Assembly: GCA_016124645.1 (NCBI GenBank)
Contig: WGNE01000049.1
Span: 1-35,818 of the forward strand
Direction of reading: 5' to 3'
Source of the DNA: Alphaproteobacteria bacterium
GTDB taxonomy: Bacteria > Pseudomonadota > Alphaproteobacteria > Micavibrionales > UBA2020
DNA length: 35,818 bases
Below, one piece after another: positions 1 to 6,802 of the stretch. Every line of letters begins with the position of its first letter. Within the stretch, counting starts at the first letter, position 1. Below the pieces are notes generated by a model. That model did not search any database. It was given only the letters and a program-made list of their open reading frames with translations, and was not told where the DNA came from. Position numbers and translations under genes: made by a program.

Positions 1-20
1 AAAATAAAATATTTTATTTT
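1..20. repeat. Perfect 20-bp A/T palindrome
   Basis: The first 20 bases are a perfect palindrome made only of A and T (AAAATAAAAT followed by its reverse complement). It sits at the window edge, just upstream of a 6-bp hairpin at 26-48 (CAAGTA paired with TACTTG over an 11-nt loop) and the tRNA fragment. It could be a terminator-like or recombination-associated structure of an integrated element. Function is not shown by the sequence. Confidence 0.5.
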
Positions 21-50
21 AATATCAAGTAGATAGGAATGGTACTTGTT

Positions 51-97
51 GTTTCCTAAACGCTAGGTCGCAGGTTCGAATCCTGTCGGAGACGCCA
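51..97 (+). tRNA. 3' half of tRNA-Arg(CCU), probable attachment-site remnant
   Basis: Positions 53-97 follow canonical tRNA numbering exactly: anticodon loop TTCCTAA with anticodon CCT at 55-57, 3' anticodon-stem strand at 60-64, a 5-nt variable loop, T-stem GCAGG paired with CCTGT (one G-U) around TTCGAAT, acceptor strand CGGAGAC, discriminator G and encoded CCA at 95-97. No matching 5' acceptor strand (GTCTCCG), D-arm or good 5' anticodon stem lies upstream; that sequence is AT-rich. Tyrosine integrases often recombine inside tRNA genes near the anticodon loop and leave a 3' copy at the distal end of the element. I infer an att site or a decayed tRNA. The isoacceptor call rests on the anticodon. 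Confidence 0.65.
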
Positions 98-253
98 TTT
101 ACCCCGATATTCAAGCCCCTGAAAAAGTTAATATTTCCGTGATTCAGGCTGCGATTCCAACCATATAACTTTTCCATATTGACGAATGCGACTTCGAGGG
201 GTAAAACTGTGGCCAGAGTTTTCGATTGAGATAAATACGGAAGGAACAAGGCC

Positions 254-940
254 ATGAACAGGAAAATCAGGTCACTCGTCGCGGCATTCACGATTGCCAC
301 CGCCGGCATGACGGGGCTCTGCGCCACGGCGAACGCGCAATCGGTTCCGGTCTATCCGCAGCCCTCCACCGTGCAGGCCGCCACCACCGCCAATTACGTC
401 AGCCAGCAGGCGATCAACGACGTCGCCTACAACATCGGCGTGCAGGACGCCTATTACGGCGCGGGCCTCGGCTTTACCGACGCCTATGCCAGCACCGGCG
501 AGCATATCGGCCTCGCTTTCACCCTGGACGGCAGCCGGGCGACCATCACCCGCGCCTACAACATGAACAACGGGGCCGCCGCCCAGCAGTTCTACGCCGA
601 ACGCCAGAACGCCGCCAACATCGATGCGCGGGTCGCGGCGAACCAGAATTCGGGCTATTACAATGGTACGCCGAACTACCAGCTGACCCGCTCCTATGAA
701 GTCATTCCGCCGGTCGTCGCCGCCGTCGGCATCGGCTGGATCATCCACGACATCGCCGACCACGGCCACCACGACGGCAACCGCCGCATCATCCAGCCGC
801 CGCGCCGTGATTATCGCGGCTACGACAACGACCGCCATGAAAAGCCGCGTTTCGACAAGCCCCGCTACGAGAAACCCCGCCAGCAACAGCAGCACTTCAA
901 GCCCGCCCCGCGCCAGAAGGGCGGCGGCCACCACCGCTAA
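254..940 (+). CDS. Secreted protein with basic, His/Gln-rich C-terminus, function unknown
   Basis: The protein has 228 residues. The ATG is preceded by the Shine-Dalgarno-like AAGGAACAAGG. Residues 1-28 form a clear Sec signal peptide (basic MNRKIR, hydrophobic core, ATANA-Q), so the product is probably periplasmic or surface-exposed. The middle is rich in Ala, Asn and Tyr; around residues 150-165 lies a short hydrophobic stretch (VIPPVVAAVGIGWII). The tail is strongly basic and polar, with three pentapeptide-like repeats (HEKPR, DKPR, YEKPR), then poly-Gln and a His-rich end. I recognise no family. The tail could bind polyanions or metal, which is inference only. csaA follows 10 bp downstream, so the two may be cotranscribed. 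Confidence 0.75.
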   Translation: MNRKIRSLVAAFTIATAGMTGLCATANAQSVPVYPQPSTVQAATTANYVSQQAINDVAYNIGVQDAYYGAGLGFTDAYASTGEHIGLAFTLDGSRATITRAYNMNNGAAAQQFYAERQNAANIDARVAANQNSGYYNGTPNYQLTRSYEVIPPVVAAVGIGWIIHDIADHGHHDGNRRIIQPPRRDYRGYDNDRHEKPRFDKPRYEKPRQQQQHFKPAPRQKGGGHHR

Positions 941-950
941 GGACGGGGCC

Positions 951-1319
951 ATGAGCGAGCAGGCGAAAGAGCAGGGGATGCCGCTCATCTCCTGGGACGA
1001 CTTCATGAAGGTGGGGCTTTATTTCGGCACCATCGTCAAGGCCGAGTTCTTCGCCGAGGCGCGCAAGCCTTCCTACAAGCTCTGGATCGACCTCGGCCCC
1101 GAGATCGGGGTAAAGAAATCATCCTCGCAGATCGCGAAGCAATACAAGACGGCGGAGGAACTGCTGGGCAAGCAGGTGCTTTGCGTCGTCAACTTCCCGA
1201 ACAAGCAGATCGGCCCCTTCATCTCCGAGGTCCTGACCACCGGCGCGGACGACGCGGAGGGCAAGACCGTGCTCGTCGTCCCCGAGGGCAAGCTGCCCAA
1301 CGGCGCGCGCCTGTACTGA
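951..1319 (+). CDS. csaA: CsaA-like tRNA-binding domain protein
   Basis: The product has 122 residues and consists almost entirely of one tRNA-binding OB-fold domain of the CsaA/MetRS C-terminal/Arc1p type. Family-typical segments are visible: an early VGLYFGTIVKAE strand, KPSYKLWIDLG, the SSSQIAKQY helix start, and the end block LGKQVLCVVNFPNKQIGPF followed by LPNGARLY. CsaA proteins are small cytoplasmic dimers described as tRNA-binding and chaperone or export-related. The ATG at 951 is chosen because the domain starts there; upstream codons in the same frame lie inside the preceding gene and have its out-of-frame composition. The length fits the family (about 110 residues). Confidence 0.9.
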   Translation: MSEQAKEQGMPLISWDDFMKVGLYFGTIVKAEFFAEARKPSYKLWIDLGPEIGVKKSSSQIAKQYKTAEELLGKQVLCVVNFPNKQIGPFISEVLTTGADDAEGKTVLVVPEGKLPNGARLY

Positions 1320-1446
1320 GTTCCCCGTTTTCCCGAAAAACGAAAAAAAATCCCCGCGCAGGGTTTCCCGCTTTCGCCCGTGACAAGGGTGCGAAACGGC
1401 GAATGACGCCTGTTTCGCTTCTTGAAACCAACCACAGGTGACTGAC

Positions 1447-1770
1447 ATGAAAAAGATATTCTTCGCATTTGCAACGCTGGGCTTTCTGGCCCTGTCAACC
1501 GGCGCGCAGGCGCATGAATACAATGCGCAGAACGTGCTGACCACGACGCTCTCGACGGACCCGCTGATCACCCTCAGCCTCGCGTCCCCCGCCGTCCGCC
1601 CCGCTCCGGTGGTCGAATATGCGCGGCCGCGCACGGTATATGTGCAGCCGCAAACGGTGAAATACGTGCGCGTGCCCTATGGCCAGTGGAAGAAATACCA
1701 TCGCGAAGACTGGCGGCATTCGGAATGGCGCCACGGTCATGACCGCGATTACGACCATGACCGCCGCTGA
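1447..1770 (+). CDS. Small secreted His/Tyr/Arg-rich protein
   Basis: The protein has 107 residues. I take the ATG at 1447, with AGGTG at 1436-1440 as ribosome binding site; a GTG at 1438 in the same frame overlaps that site and is less likely. The N-terminus is a textbook signal peptide (MKKIFFAFATLGFLALSTGAQA, cut before His). The mature chain is Pro/Val-rich in the middle, with YVRVPYGQWKKYHRE, and ends in alternating His, Asp and Arg (HGHDRDYDHDRR), which may bind metal. I recognise no family. Like the gene at 254 it couples a signal peptide to a charged His-rich tail; csaA lies between them. A strong hairpin follows at 1821-1857. Confidence 0.75.
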   Translation: MKKIFFAFATLGFLALSTGAQAHEYNAQNVLTTTLSTDPLITLSLASPAVRPAPVVEYARPRTVYVQPQTVKYVRVPYGQWKKYHREDWRHSEWRHGHDRDYDHDRR

Positions 1771-1820
1771 CCCCCTGGCGCGACCGGCCTGCTGACCGCC
1801 TTGCGGCCGGGCCGCGACAC

Positions 1821-1857
1821 GCATGGGCCGTCCCTTGCCAAAAGGGGCGGCCCATGC
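1821..1857 (+). terminator. Hairpin, probable terminator
   Basis: A 14-bp stem (GCATGGGCCGTCCC with GGGGCGGCCCATGC, one G-U pair) encloses a 9-nt loop. It lies about 50 bp after the secreted-protein gene. The 3' flank has only a short TTTT after a few bases, so it is not an ideal intrinsic terminator. Confidence 0.5.
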
Positions 1858-1945
1858 CCTGTCTTTTGACTTCGCCACGGGTTTCGGATAACAATAGAGG
1901 GGACATGACGCCGTTCCACGCCGCTTCCGCAGGGCTTTTCGCCGA

Positions 1946-2566
1946 ATGAAAGTACACGCCACCCCCTTCATGCACAAAAGCCTCGCGCAGGACGAGACGC
2001 TGGTCGCGGTCGCCTATTTTCATCCCTTCTACATGTACGCCGCCTTCGGGCTGCTCGCGCTGTGGACGCTGGTGGGGCTGGGCGGGCAATTCGCGCTGAC
2101 GCATTTTTTCAACGCGCATCCCGAAGTTCTTTTCGATCAGGGCATGCAGCAGGGGCTGATGCGCATGGTCGCGACGCACCGCTACGTCGCCACCCTCGCC
2201 GGCTTCTTCATGGGGCTGTGCTTTTTCGTGCCGATGTACCTGAAAAAAATCTCGACAGAGATCATCCTGACCGAGCGCCGGCTGCTCTACAAGCGCGGGT
2301 TCTTCACCGCGCGGGTCGAGGAAGTGGACGTCGAGCAGCTGGCCAGCGACGACGTGCGCCAGTCGATCATGGGGCGGATGCTCGATTACGGCTCCATCCA
2401 TGTGCGCTGCATCGAGGCGACGGACCTCTACCTGCCGCCCGTCTTCCATCCCTATCATTTCAGCAAGGCGCTGGAAAAGGTCAAGAACGACTACCGCGAC
2501 CAGTACATGAAGGTCGAGCGCCTGCGCCACCACGGCACGAGCCCCGCCGACAATACCCTGAAGTAA
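1946..2566 (+). CDS. Bacterial PH-domain (YdbS-like) membrane protein
   Basis: The protein has 206 residues. Two transmembrane segments are visible, about residues 24-50 (YMYAAFGLLALWTLVGLGG) and 80-98 (VATLAGFFMGLCFFVPMYL). They are followed by a bacterial Pleckstrin-homology domain (bPH_2, former DUF304): TEIILTERRLLYKRGFFT, then EEVDVEQLASDDVRQSIMGR and LDYGSIHVRC, the typical strand order. This places the PH domain on the cytoplasmic side after two helices. Function in the family is poorly defined, often membrane or envelope stress related. The start is uncertain: 1946 has only a weak CAGGGC upstream, and an internal ATG at 1970 is possible. It converges on the SDR gene with a 3-bp gap. 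Confidence 0.85.
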   Translation: MKVHATPFMHKSLAQDETLVAVAYFHPFYMYAAFGLLALWTLVGLGGQFALTHFFNAHPEVLFDQGMQQGLMRMVATHRYVATLAGFFMGLCFFVPMYLKKISTEIILTERRLLYKRGFFTARVEEVDVEQLASDDVRQSIMGRMLDYGSIHVRCIEATDLYLPPVFHPYHFSKALEKVKNDYRDQYMKVERLRHHGTSPADNTLK

Positions 2567-2569
2567 AAA

Positions 2570-3487
2570 TTACGGCGCGTGCTTGCGTTGCGCGGGCTGC
2601 TGCTGCTTCCTGTCCGCGAAGGGCGCGGGCGGGCCTTGCAGCCCGTATTCCCTCAGCTCCGCCAGCAGGCTCTTCAGGCTGAAGACGGGCGCGTAGCCGA
2701 TGACGTCGCGGGTGAGGGAGATATCCAGCACCTTCGGCTTGCGCGCGGGGTCGAGGCCGGAGGACACGGCCAGCTCGTAATCTTCCGCATAATGCTTTTT
2801 GAAGGTGCTGCCGGGCCCCTCCGCGTCCCAGTCGTTCAGGTCGTCATGCGTGTATTCATAGGCGCCGTCCACGGTCAGCACGGGGGCGGGCTCGGGCAGC
2901 GGCTCATCTCCTTGCAGCCGGTCGATGGATTTGACGACGGCCTGCTTCACGTCATCGACGTGCACCGCGCCCTTCATGAACCAGTTGGCCCATTGCGCGT
3001 AGTCCTCATAGACAGCGCGGTTCCAGCTGGGAATGAAGGCGCGCGGGCGCAGGGTGATGATTTCCATTCCATGGCGGTGGGCATAGGCGCGGCACATTTC
3101 CTCGCCCAGTATTTTCGTGTGCCCATAGACGCTGTAGGGGTCATCGACGCTGGTCGAGGAAATGAAGACGAATTTCTTCACGCCCGCTTCCGCCGCCGCC
3201 TGCAGCACGTTGAAGGTGCCTGTGACGTTGAGGTCGTGGAAATCCGCGGGCGTCTTGCCCTGCTGTTCGTGGATGCCGTGCCAGGCGGCGATATGCACCA
3301 CGCAGTCCGCGCCCTGCATCGCTTTTTTCACCGCCTCGCGGTCGAGGATGGAGCCTTGGATGAAATCCGCGCCCTCCAGCTTGGGCGGGGCCATGTCGAT
3401 ATTGGCGACGTCGTCGCCGCGCGCCTGAAGTTCCTGCGTGAGCAGGGTGCCAAGATCGCCGGAGCCGCCGGTCAGAAGAATGCGCAT
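2570..3487 (-). CDS. NAD(P)-dependent epimerase/dehydratase (extended SDR)
   Basis: The protein has 305 residues. The N-terminal Rossmann motif is GGSGDLG (residues 7-13), with an acidic residue after the second strand (NIDMA) that favours NAD. The active site shows Ser/Thr at SSTS (about 110-113) and the Tyr-X3-Lys pair YGHTK (Y121, K125). The pattern CVVHIAAWHG and the later LRPRAF fit sugar-nucleotide epimerase/dehydratase-type extended SDRs. The substrate cannot be told. On the minus strand AAGGAAAG precedes the ATG at a good distance. The gene is divergent from the HD-domain gene. The C-terminus is Gln/Pro-rich (RKQQQPAQRKHAP). Confidence 0.88.
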   Translation of the reverse strand: MRILLTGGSGDLGTLLTQELQARGDDVANIDMAPPKLEGADFIQGSILDREAVKKAMQGADCVVHIAAWHGIHEQQGKTPADFHDLNVTGTFNVLQAAAEAGVKKFVFISSTSVDDPYSVYGHTKILGEEMCRAYAHRHGMEIITLRPRAFIPSWNRAVYEDYAQWANWFMKGAVHVDDVKQAVVKSIDRLQGDEPLPEPAPVLTVDGAYEYTHDDLNDWDAEGPGSTFKKHYAEDYELAVSSGLDPARKPKVLDISLTRDVIGYAPVFSLKSLLAELREYGLQGPPAPFADRKQQQPAQRKHAP

Positions 3488-3540
3488 GCGTCTTTCCTTT
3501 CAAGATAGCCCATTATATAGTTGCGGGCGGGAGAATGACA

Positions 3541-4194
3541 ATGACGCAGGCGCAAGAGCAAAAGACGGACTGGGCGGGCATATTCGAGGCCAAGGCGCGG
3601 GAGATATACCCGGACGCCGATCCCTCGCACGATATTCTGCACGTGCGCCGCGTGGTGCGCACCGCCCTCGCGCTCGCCGCGCTGGAAGGGGCGGACGTCA
3701 ATATCGTGCTGCCCGCCGCGTGGTTCCACGACTTCGTGACCGTGCCCAAGAACGACCCGCTGCGCGCGCAGGCCTCGCGCCTGTCGGCGGATGCGGCGGC
3801 GGCCTACCTTGAAGGCGTGGGTTATCCCGCGCAATACATGGAGGGCATCCGCCACGCCATCGCCGCGCATAGTTTCAGCGCGGGCATCGAAGCGGAAACC
3901 GTCGAGGCGAAAGTGGTGCAGGACGCGGACCGGCTCGACGGGCTCGGCGCCATCGGCGTCGCCCGCTGCTTTTCCACCAGCGCCCTGATGGCGCGGCCCT
4001 ATTACTGCGAGGGCGACGTGCTGGCCGAAAACCGCGCGCCGGACGACAAGCAATTCGCCGTCGATCATTTCTTCGTGAAATTGTTCAAGACGGCGGAAAC
4101 CCTGCAAACGCAGGCGGCACGGGAGGAGGGCGCGCGCCGCGTCGCCTTCATGAAAAAATATCTGGAAGAATTCGCACGCGAAACGGGCGGATAA
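3541..4194 (+). CDS. HD-domain phosphohydrolase-like protein
   Basis: The protein has 217 residues. The HD superfamily metal ligands are visible in order: the first His in SHDILHVRRV (about residue 30), the HD pair in WFHDF (63-64), HAIAAH (about 104-109) and the late Asp in VVQDADRLD. This is the arrangement of YedJ/YpgQ-like cytosolic phosphohydrolases, which act on nucleotides or related phosphate esters; the real substrate is unknown. I choose the ATG at 3541 because GGAG at 3530-3533 is 7 nt upstream. The ATG at 3535 would be only 1 nt from that site. It is transcribed away from the SDR gene, so 3488-3540 must hold both promoters. Confidence 0.87.
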   Translation: MTQAQEQKTDWAGIFEAKAREIYPDADPSHDILHVRRVVRTALALAALEGADVNIVLPAAWFHDFVTVPKNDPLRAQASRLSADAAAAYLEGVGYPAQYMEGIRHAIAAHSFSAGIEAETVEAKVVQDADRLDGLGAIGVARCFSTSALMARPYYCEGDVLAENRAPDDKQFAVDHFFVKLFKTAETLQTQAAREEGARRVAFMKKYLEEFARETGG

Positions 4195-4209
4195 TTTCTT
4201 ACCCGCCCG
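4184..4209 (+). terminator. Weak GC hairpin at gene end
   Basis: CGGGCGG at 4184-4190 pairs with CCGCCCG at 4203-4209 around the stop codon of the HD gene. A T run follows only at 4234-4240. It lies between convergent genes and could end transcription from the left. Confidence 0.3.
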
Positions 4210-4238
4210 CTTTGGCTGTTATCAATGTGTGTGTTTTT

Positions 4239-4748
4239 TTAAGGGCTGAAATGCCAGCCGTGACGGATGACGGGGCGCAGCGCGCTTTCCGCCAGCGTGT
4301 CGCGGTGAATCGGCTGCACGGCCATCGGCGTCGGCTTTTGCGCGCCGGGCGGCTTGTAGAGCTGGAGCTCTTCCACCATCGGCGAGATGCCGGAGGCCTC
4401 GAAGAGTTCCATCAGCTCATGCGCCAGCTCTTCCGCGCGCTCTTTCGAATCGACGCGGGCGATGTGCATGTTGCTGCCCTGGCTGCTTTCGAACTGCGGG
4501 CGGTCCTTGCCGTCGGTGGAGAAGTGGCGGTGCAGCAGGCGGTGCAGCGCGGGGTTCGACAGCGGGCTGACGGCATCGACGTCGTCGGGCTTGCCGGAGA
4601 CGAAGAAGCGCAGCTCCCATTTGCCGTCCTTCGCGTCCTGCGGGTCTTCGGCGGGCGAGAGGCTGAACAGGCTGTAATAAGCCTTGCCGGCGCGCGCCTG
4701 CGCGACCATGAACTGGGCATTGATGTTGTTGTCGGGTTGCAGGGACAT
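4239..4748 (-). CDS. Conserved-looking hypothetical protein
   Basis: The protein has 169 residues and I do not recognise the family. On the minus strand GGGGAGG lies upstream of the ATG with suitable spacing (GGGGAGGTTTTCATG), which makes this strand the coding one. The sequence is soluble, has no signal peptide and contains no Cys. It starts MSLQPDNNINAQFMVAQARAG, has an aromatic segment (KAYYSLFSLSPAED), a beta-like segment (KWELRFFVSGKPDD) and an amphipathic helix (KERAEELAHELMELFEASG) before a Pro-rich end. A perfect TTAA-N7-TTAA box at 4833-4847 lies 85 bp upstream, so expression could be CtrA-linked. Confidence 0.7.
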   Translation of the reverse strand: MSLQPDNNINAQFMVAQARAGKAYYSLFSLSPAEDPQDAKDGKWELRFFVSGKPDDVDAVSPLSNPALHRLLHRHFSTDGKDRPQFESSQGSNMHIARVDSKERAEELAHELMELFEASGISPMVEELQLYKPPGAQKPTPMAVQPIHRDTLAESALRPVIRHGWHFSP

Positions 4749-4832
4749 GAAAACCTCCCCTTGAAAAGCAACGTTTGGAATGAATTTGATGGGCCGACTA
4801 TGCCGCAGCGCGTCACGAAGGGCAAGGGGCGT

Positions 4833-4847
4833 TTAAGACTTTTTTAA
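4833..4847 (-). promoter_or_regulatory. Perfect CtrA-like box TTAA-N7-TTAA
   Basis: TTAA at 4833-4836 and TTAA at 4844-4847 are separated by exactly 7 bases, followed on the plus strand by C as in the TTAAC half-site. This is the full CtrA consensus of alphaproteobacteria. The only gene it can serve on the minus strand starts at 4748. I see no clear -10 element at the expected distance. Confidence 0.45.
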
Positions 4848-4892
4848 CGATTTTCTCAATAATCATAATAAGTTAGGCCGTAATACGGTAAT

Positions 4893-5180
4893 TCATCCGG
4901 TCCGCTTTTTCGTCCCGTATGCCGCATGATGGCGGATGACGGCGCGCAGGAAATCCGCGCGCTGTTTCGCCTTGGCCCGCAGGGGGATGTCGAGGCGCAG
5001 CCATGCGCCGTCTTGCTTCACATCCGCCCAGCGCGCGTCCCCCTTGATGTGAAAATGCAGGAAACCGTCTGATTTCATGTAGAAAATGCCGGGCTTCGGC
5101 TCGCGCAGCCCTTCAAGGCCGCGGATGGTTTCCAGCTCCGCCTTAAGGTCTTCCAGCAGGTCATAGGGGCAATGGGCCAT
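4893..5180 (-). CDS. Small hypothetical protein, 95 residues
   Basis: I place the start at 5180 (MAHCPYDLLED) because AGGCAGG lies upstream on the minus strand. An in-frame upstream ATG at 5273 would add a 31-residue stretch with atypical codons and overlap the presumed promoter of the ankyrin gene. The protein has an acidic N-terminal helix (LLEDLKAELETIRG), a beta-rich core (GIFYMKSDGFLHFHIKGD, WADVKQDGAWLRLDIP) and a basic C-terminus (AVIRHHAAYGTKKRTG). The core resembles small families that bind a ligand in a beta sheet, but I cannot name one. Confidence 0.65.
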   Translation of the reverse strand: MAHCPYDLLEDLKAELETIRGLEGLREPKPGIFYMKSDGFLHFHIKGDARWADVKQDGAWLRLDIPLRAKAKQRADFLRAVIRHHAAYGTKKRTG

Positions 5181-5230
5181 TGTTTTTCCTGCCTGTTTTG
5201 CGCGGGGGGTCCGATTTTTTCCGGTTTTGA

Positions 5231-5260
5231 TTGACCCGATTTTTAGCGTTATGATAAATT
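5231..5260 (+). promoter_or_regulatory. Possible sigma70-type promoter for the ankyrin gene
   Basis: TTGACC at 5231-5236 and TAAATT at 5255-5260 are 18 bases apart in the divergent gap between the 95-residue gene and the ankyrin gene. A transcript starting near 5267 would exclude the ATG at 5251 and support the one at 5314. Confidence 0.35.
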
Positions 5261-5313
5261 CCGGGCTGTTCAATGATTTCGACGATTATGGCAGAGAAAG
5301 GCCCGTTCCCGCA

Positions 5314-6063
5314 ATGACCCGCACGCCCGAAGAAAAAGAGGCGCTTGACGCCGCCCTCGGCATGGGGCTGCGCGCGCGCGACGCAGAGATGACCGGGCTC
5401 GCGCTCGACAAGGGGGCGGACCCCGATTTTTTCGTGCGCGAAGCCGCCGGGCGCAACGGGGTGGATATTGCCCTCTACCGCAAGGCGCTGGAGAAAGGCG
5501 CGGATGCCGGACAAATGCTCTACAGCGGCGTGCGCCACAACGACATGGCCGTCGTGAAGCTGGCGGTGGAGCAGGGCGGGGCCGCGCTGGACCTGAACCT
5601 GACGCCGCCCGATACGCCGCGCGCCTTCGCGCTGTCGGAATGGGCTTACAACAACTATGATGCGAATATTTTCGCCTATCTCGTGAAAAAGGGCATGGAT
5701 ATCGACATGCCGGGCACGGAAGGCTATACGGCGCTGCTGCATGCGGTGGAGGACATGCGCGTGTCGCGCATCGATGAGCTCCTCGCGCTCGGCGCGGACC
5801 CGATGAAAAAGAATGACCGCGGCGAATTCGCGCTGCGCCAGGCGGAGACGCTGCGGCGCGGCAGCGGCAACAACTTCGACATCAACCGCAACGGCATCGT
5901 CAAGCGCATGCTGAAAAACATCTCCGACGTCGGGGCGGAGCCGCGGCCCGCGCCCGCCTCGAACGGCTTCAACGACGTCGCGACGCGCGAGACCATCGAC
6001 GTTAAAAAGCCCCTCACCCTGAAGAAAAAACCCGAAGAGGGCGGCGCCGGTTTCAAGCTTTAG
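5314..6063 (+). CDS. Ankyrin-repeat protein
   Basis: The protein has 249 residues from the ATG at 5314 (MTRTPEEKEAL). An in-frame ATG at 5251 gives 270 residues, but its first codons include rare ATA, AGA and AGG and overlap a candidate promoter. Degenerate ankyrin units run through residues 15-200: LALDKGADPDF, YRKALEKGADAG, VVKLAVEQGGAALDLN, YLVKKGMDIDMPG followed by EGYTALLHAVE, and IDELLALGADPMKKNDRGEFALRQAE, each with the helix-turn-helix and G-A-D turn. Ankyrin repeats bind partner proteins; no enzymatic domain is seen. The C-terminus (DVKKPLTLKKKPEE) resembles the tail shared by the proteins at 13353-14560. Confidence 0.82.
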   Translation: MTRTPEEKEALDAALGMGLRARDAEMTGLALDKGADPDFFVREAAGRNGVDIALYRKALEKGADAGQMLYSGVRHNDMAVVKLAVEQGGAALDLNLTPPDTPRAFALSEWAYNNYDANIFAYLVKKGMDIDMPGTEGYTALLHAVEDMRVSRIDELLALGADPMKKNDRGEFALRQAETLRRGSGNNFDINRNGIVKRMLKNISDVGAEPRPAPASNGFNDVATRETIDVKKPLTLKKKPEEGGAGFKL

Positions 6064-6110
6064 ACTCCACCCGCCCCGCGCGCGGGGATCTGGAAGGCCG
6101 TGAGGCCGCC

Positions 6111-6596
6111 TCAGCCCTGAAAATCGGGGTTCCTTGCGATGAAATCGTCGAGCCCCTTGCGCGCCGTCCTGCGTATCTTGTTCTGGAAGGGCGGCAGCCA
6201 GCCGAGCAATATGCCCGGCAGCCCCAGCGCCATGCGTTGCCAGCGCCAGAAATCGAAGTCGTCGTCGTGGCGGATGATGAGGTCTCCCTCGAAAAGAAAA
6301 CGCGCGAAAAGCAGGTTGCGCACCTTGCGCCCCGTGGCGGAAAAAGTGTAATCCGCCTCGCAGCGCGCGCTCCCTTCGTTTCCTTCGACTTGTATATCGT
6401 GACAGCGCGCCTCGAGGTCCTTGCCGCGTTTGAGCAGCATGTGCCACATGGCGGCGGGCTCCTTGCCGCGCAGCTCGCCGAAGACGGGGTCGGAGAAAAC
6501 GACGTCCGGGTGATAGCAGGCCGCCATGCCCGCCGCGTCGCGCTTTTGCAGGCTGGCATAAAACCGCTCGATCGTCTGTCGTCTCTCGTCGTTCAT
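6111..6596 (-). CDS. SnoaL/NTF2-like fold protein
   Basis: The protein has 161 residues from the ATG at 6596 (MNDERRQTIERFYASL), chosen over an upstream TTG because GGGAAAGAG precedes it. The first 110 residues show the SnoaL-like/NTF2 pattern: an N-terminal helix, DAAGMAACYHPDVVFSDPVF, ELRGKEPAAMWHMLL, then strands including EADYTFSATGRKVRN, FLFEGDLIIRHDDDFDFWRW. Many such proteins are cyclases, isomerases or ligand carriers; the activity here is unknown. The last 45 residues (GLPGILLGWLPPFQ, then a basic helix) are hydrophobic and amphipathic and are shared by a common environmental subfamily. Confidence 0.83.
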   Translation of the reverse strand: MNDERRQTIERFYASLQKRDAAGMAACYHPDVVFSDPVFGELRGKEPAAMWHMLLKRGKDLEARCHDIQVEGNEGSARCEADYTFSATGRKVRNLLFARFLFEGDLIIRHDDDFDFWRWQRMALGLPGILLGWLPPFQNKIRRTARKGLDDFIARNPDFQG

Positions 6597-6802
6597 TTTT
6601 GACGCTCTTTCCCGTTGCAACAGGTATGATTGTATGGCGAATGCGCCGCGAAGCCATGGTTTTTCGCCTCCCTTGACATAAGGTGCGGCGGTGTTCTTGA
6701 TTTCGCGCGGGTTTCGCCATATAAATCAGCATTCATATGTCACAGCCGGAAGGGGTTGCCGCAAGGGGTAGCCGCCGCCGCGAGACGGGAGAATATAAAG
6801 TC

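Noticed and set aside
51-97. 3' exon of a group I intron in tRNA-Arg(CCU), as known in Agrobacterium
   Set aside because: The anticodon CCT and following AAA are contiguous, and the base before the likely splice positions is not the required terminal G, so an intron at the known position is excluded; no intron core is visible in the 50 bases available.
51-253. Acceptor piece of a two-piece tmRNA
   Set aside because: The fragment has a full anticodon-loop half with CCU, and no tag-coding segment follows.
696-950. Long N-terminal extension of csaA
   Set aside because: It overlaps the previous gene in another frame, is Ser/Thr/Arg-rich, and the CsaA domain begins at the ATG at 951.
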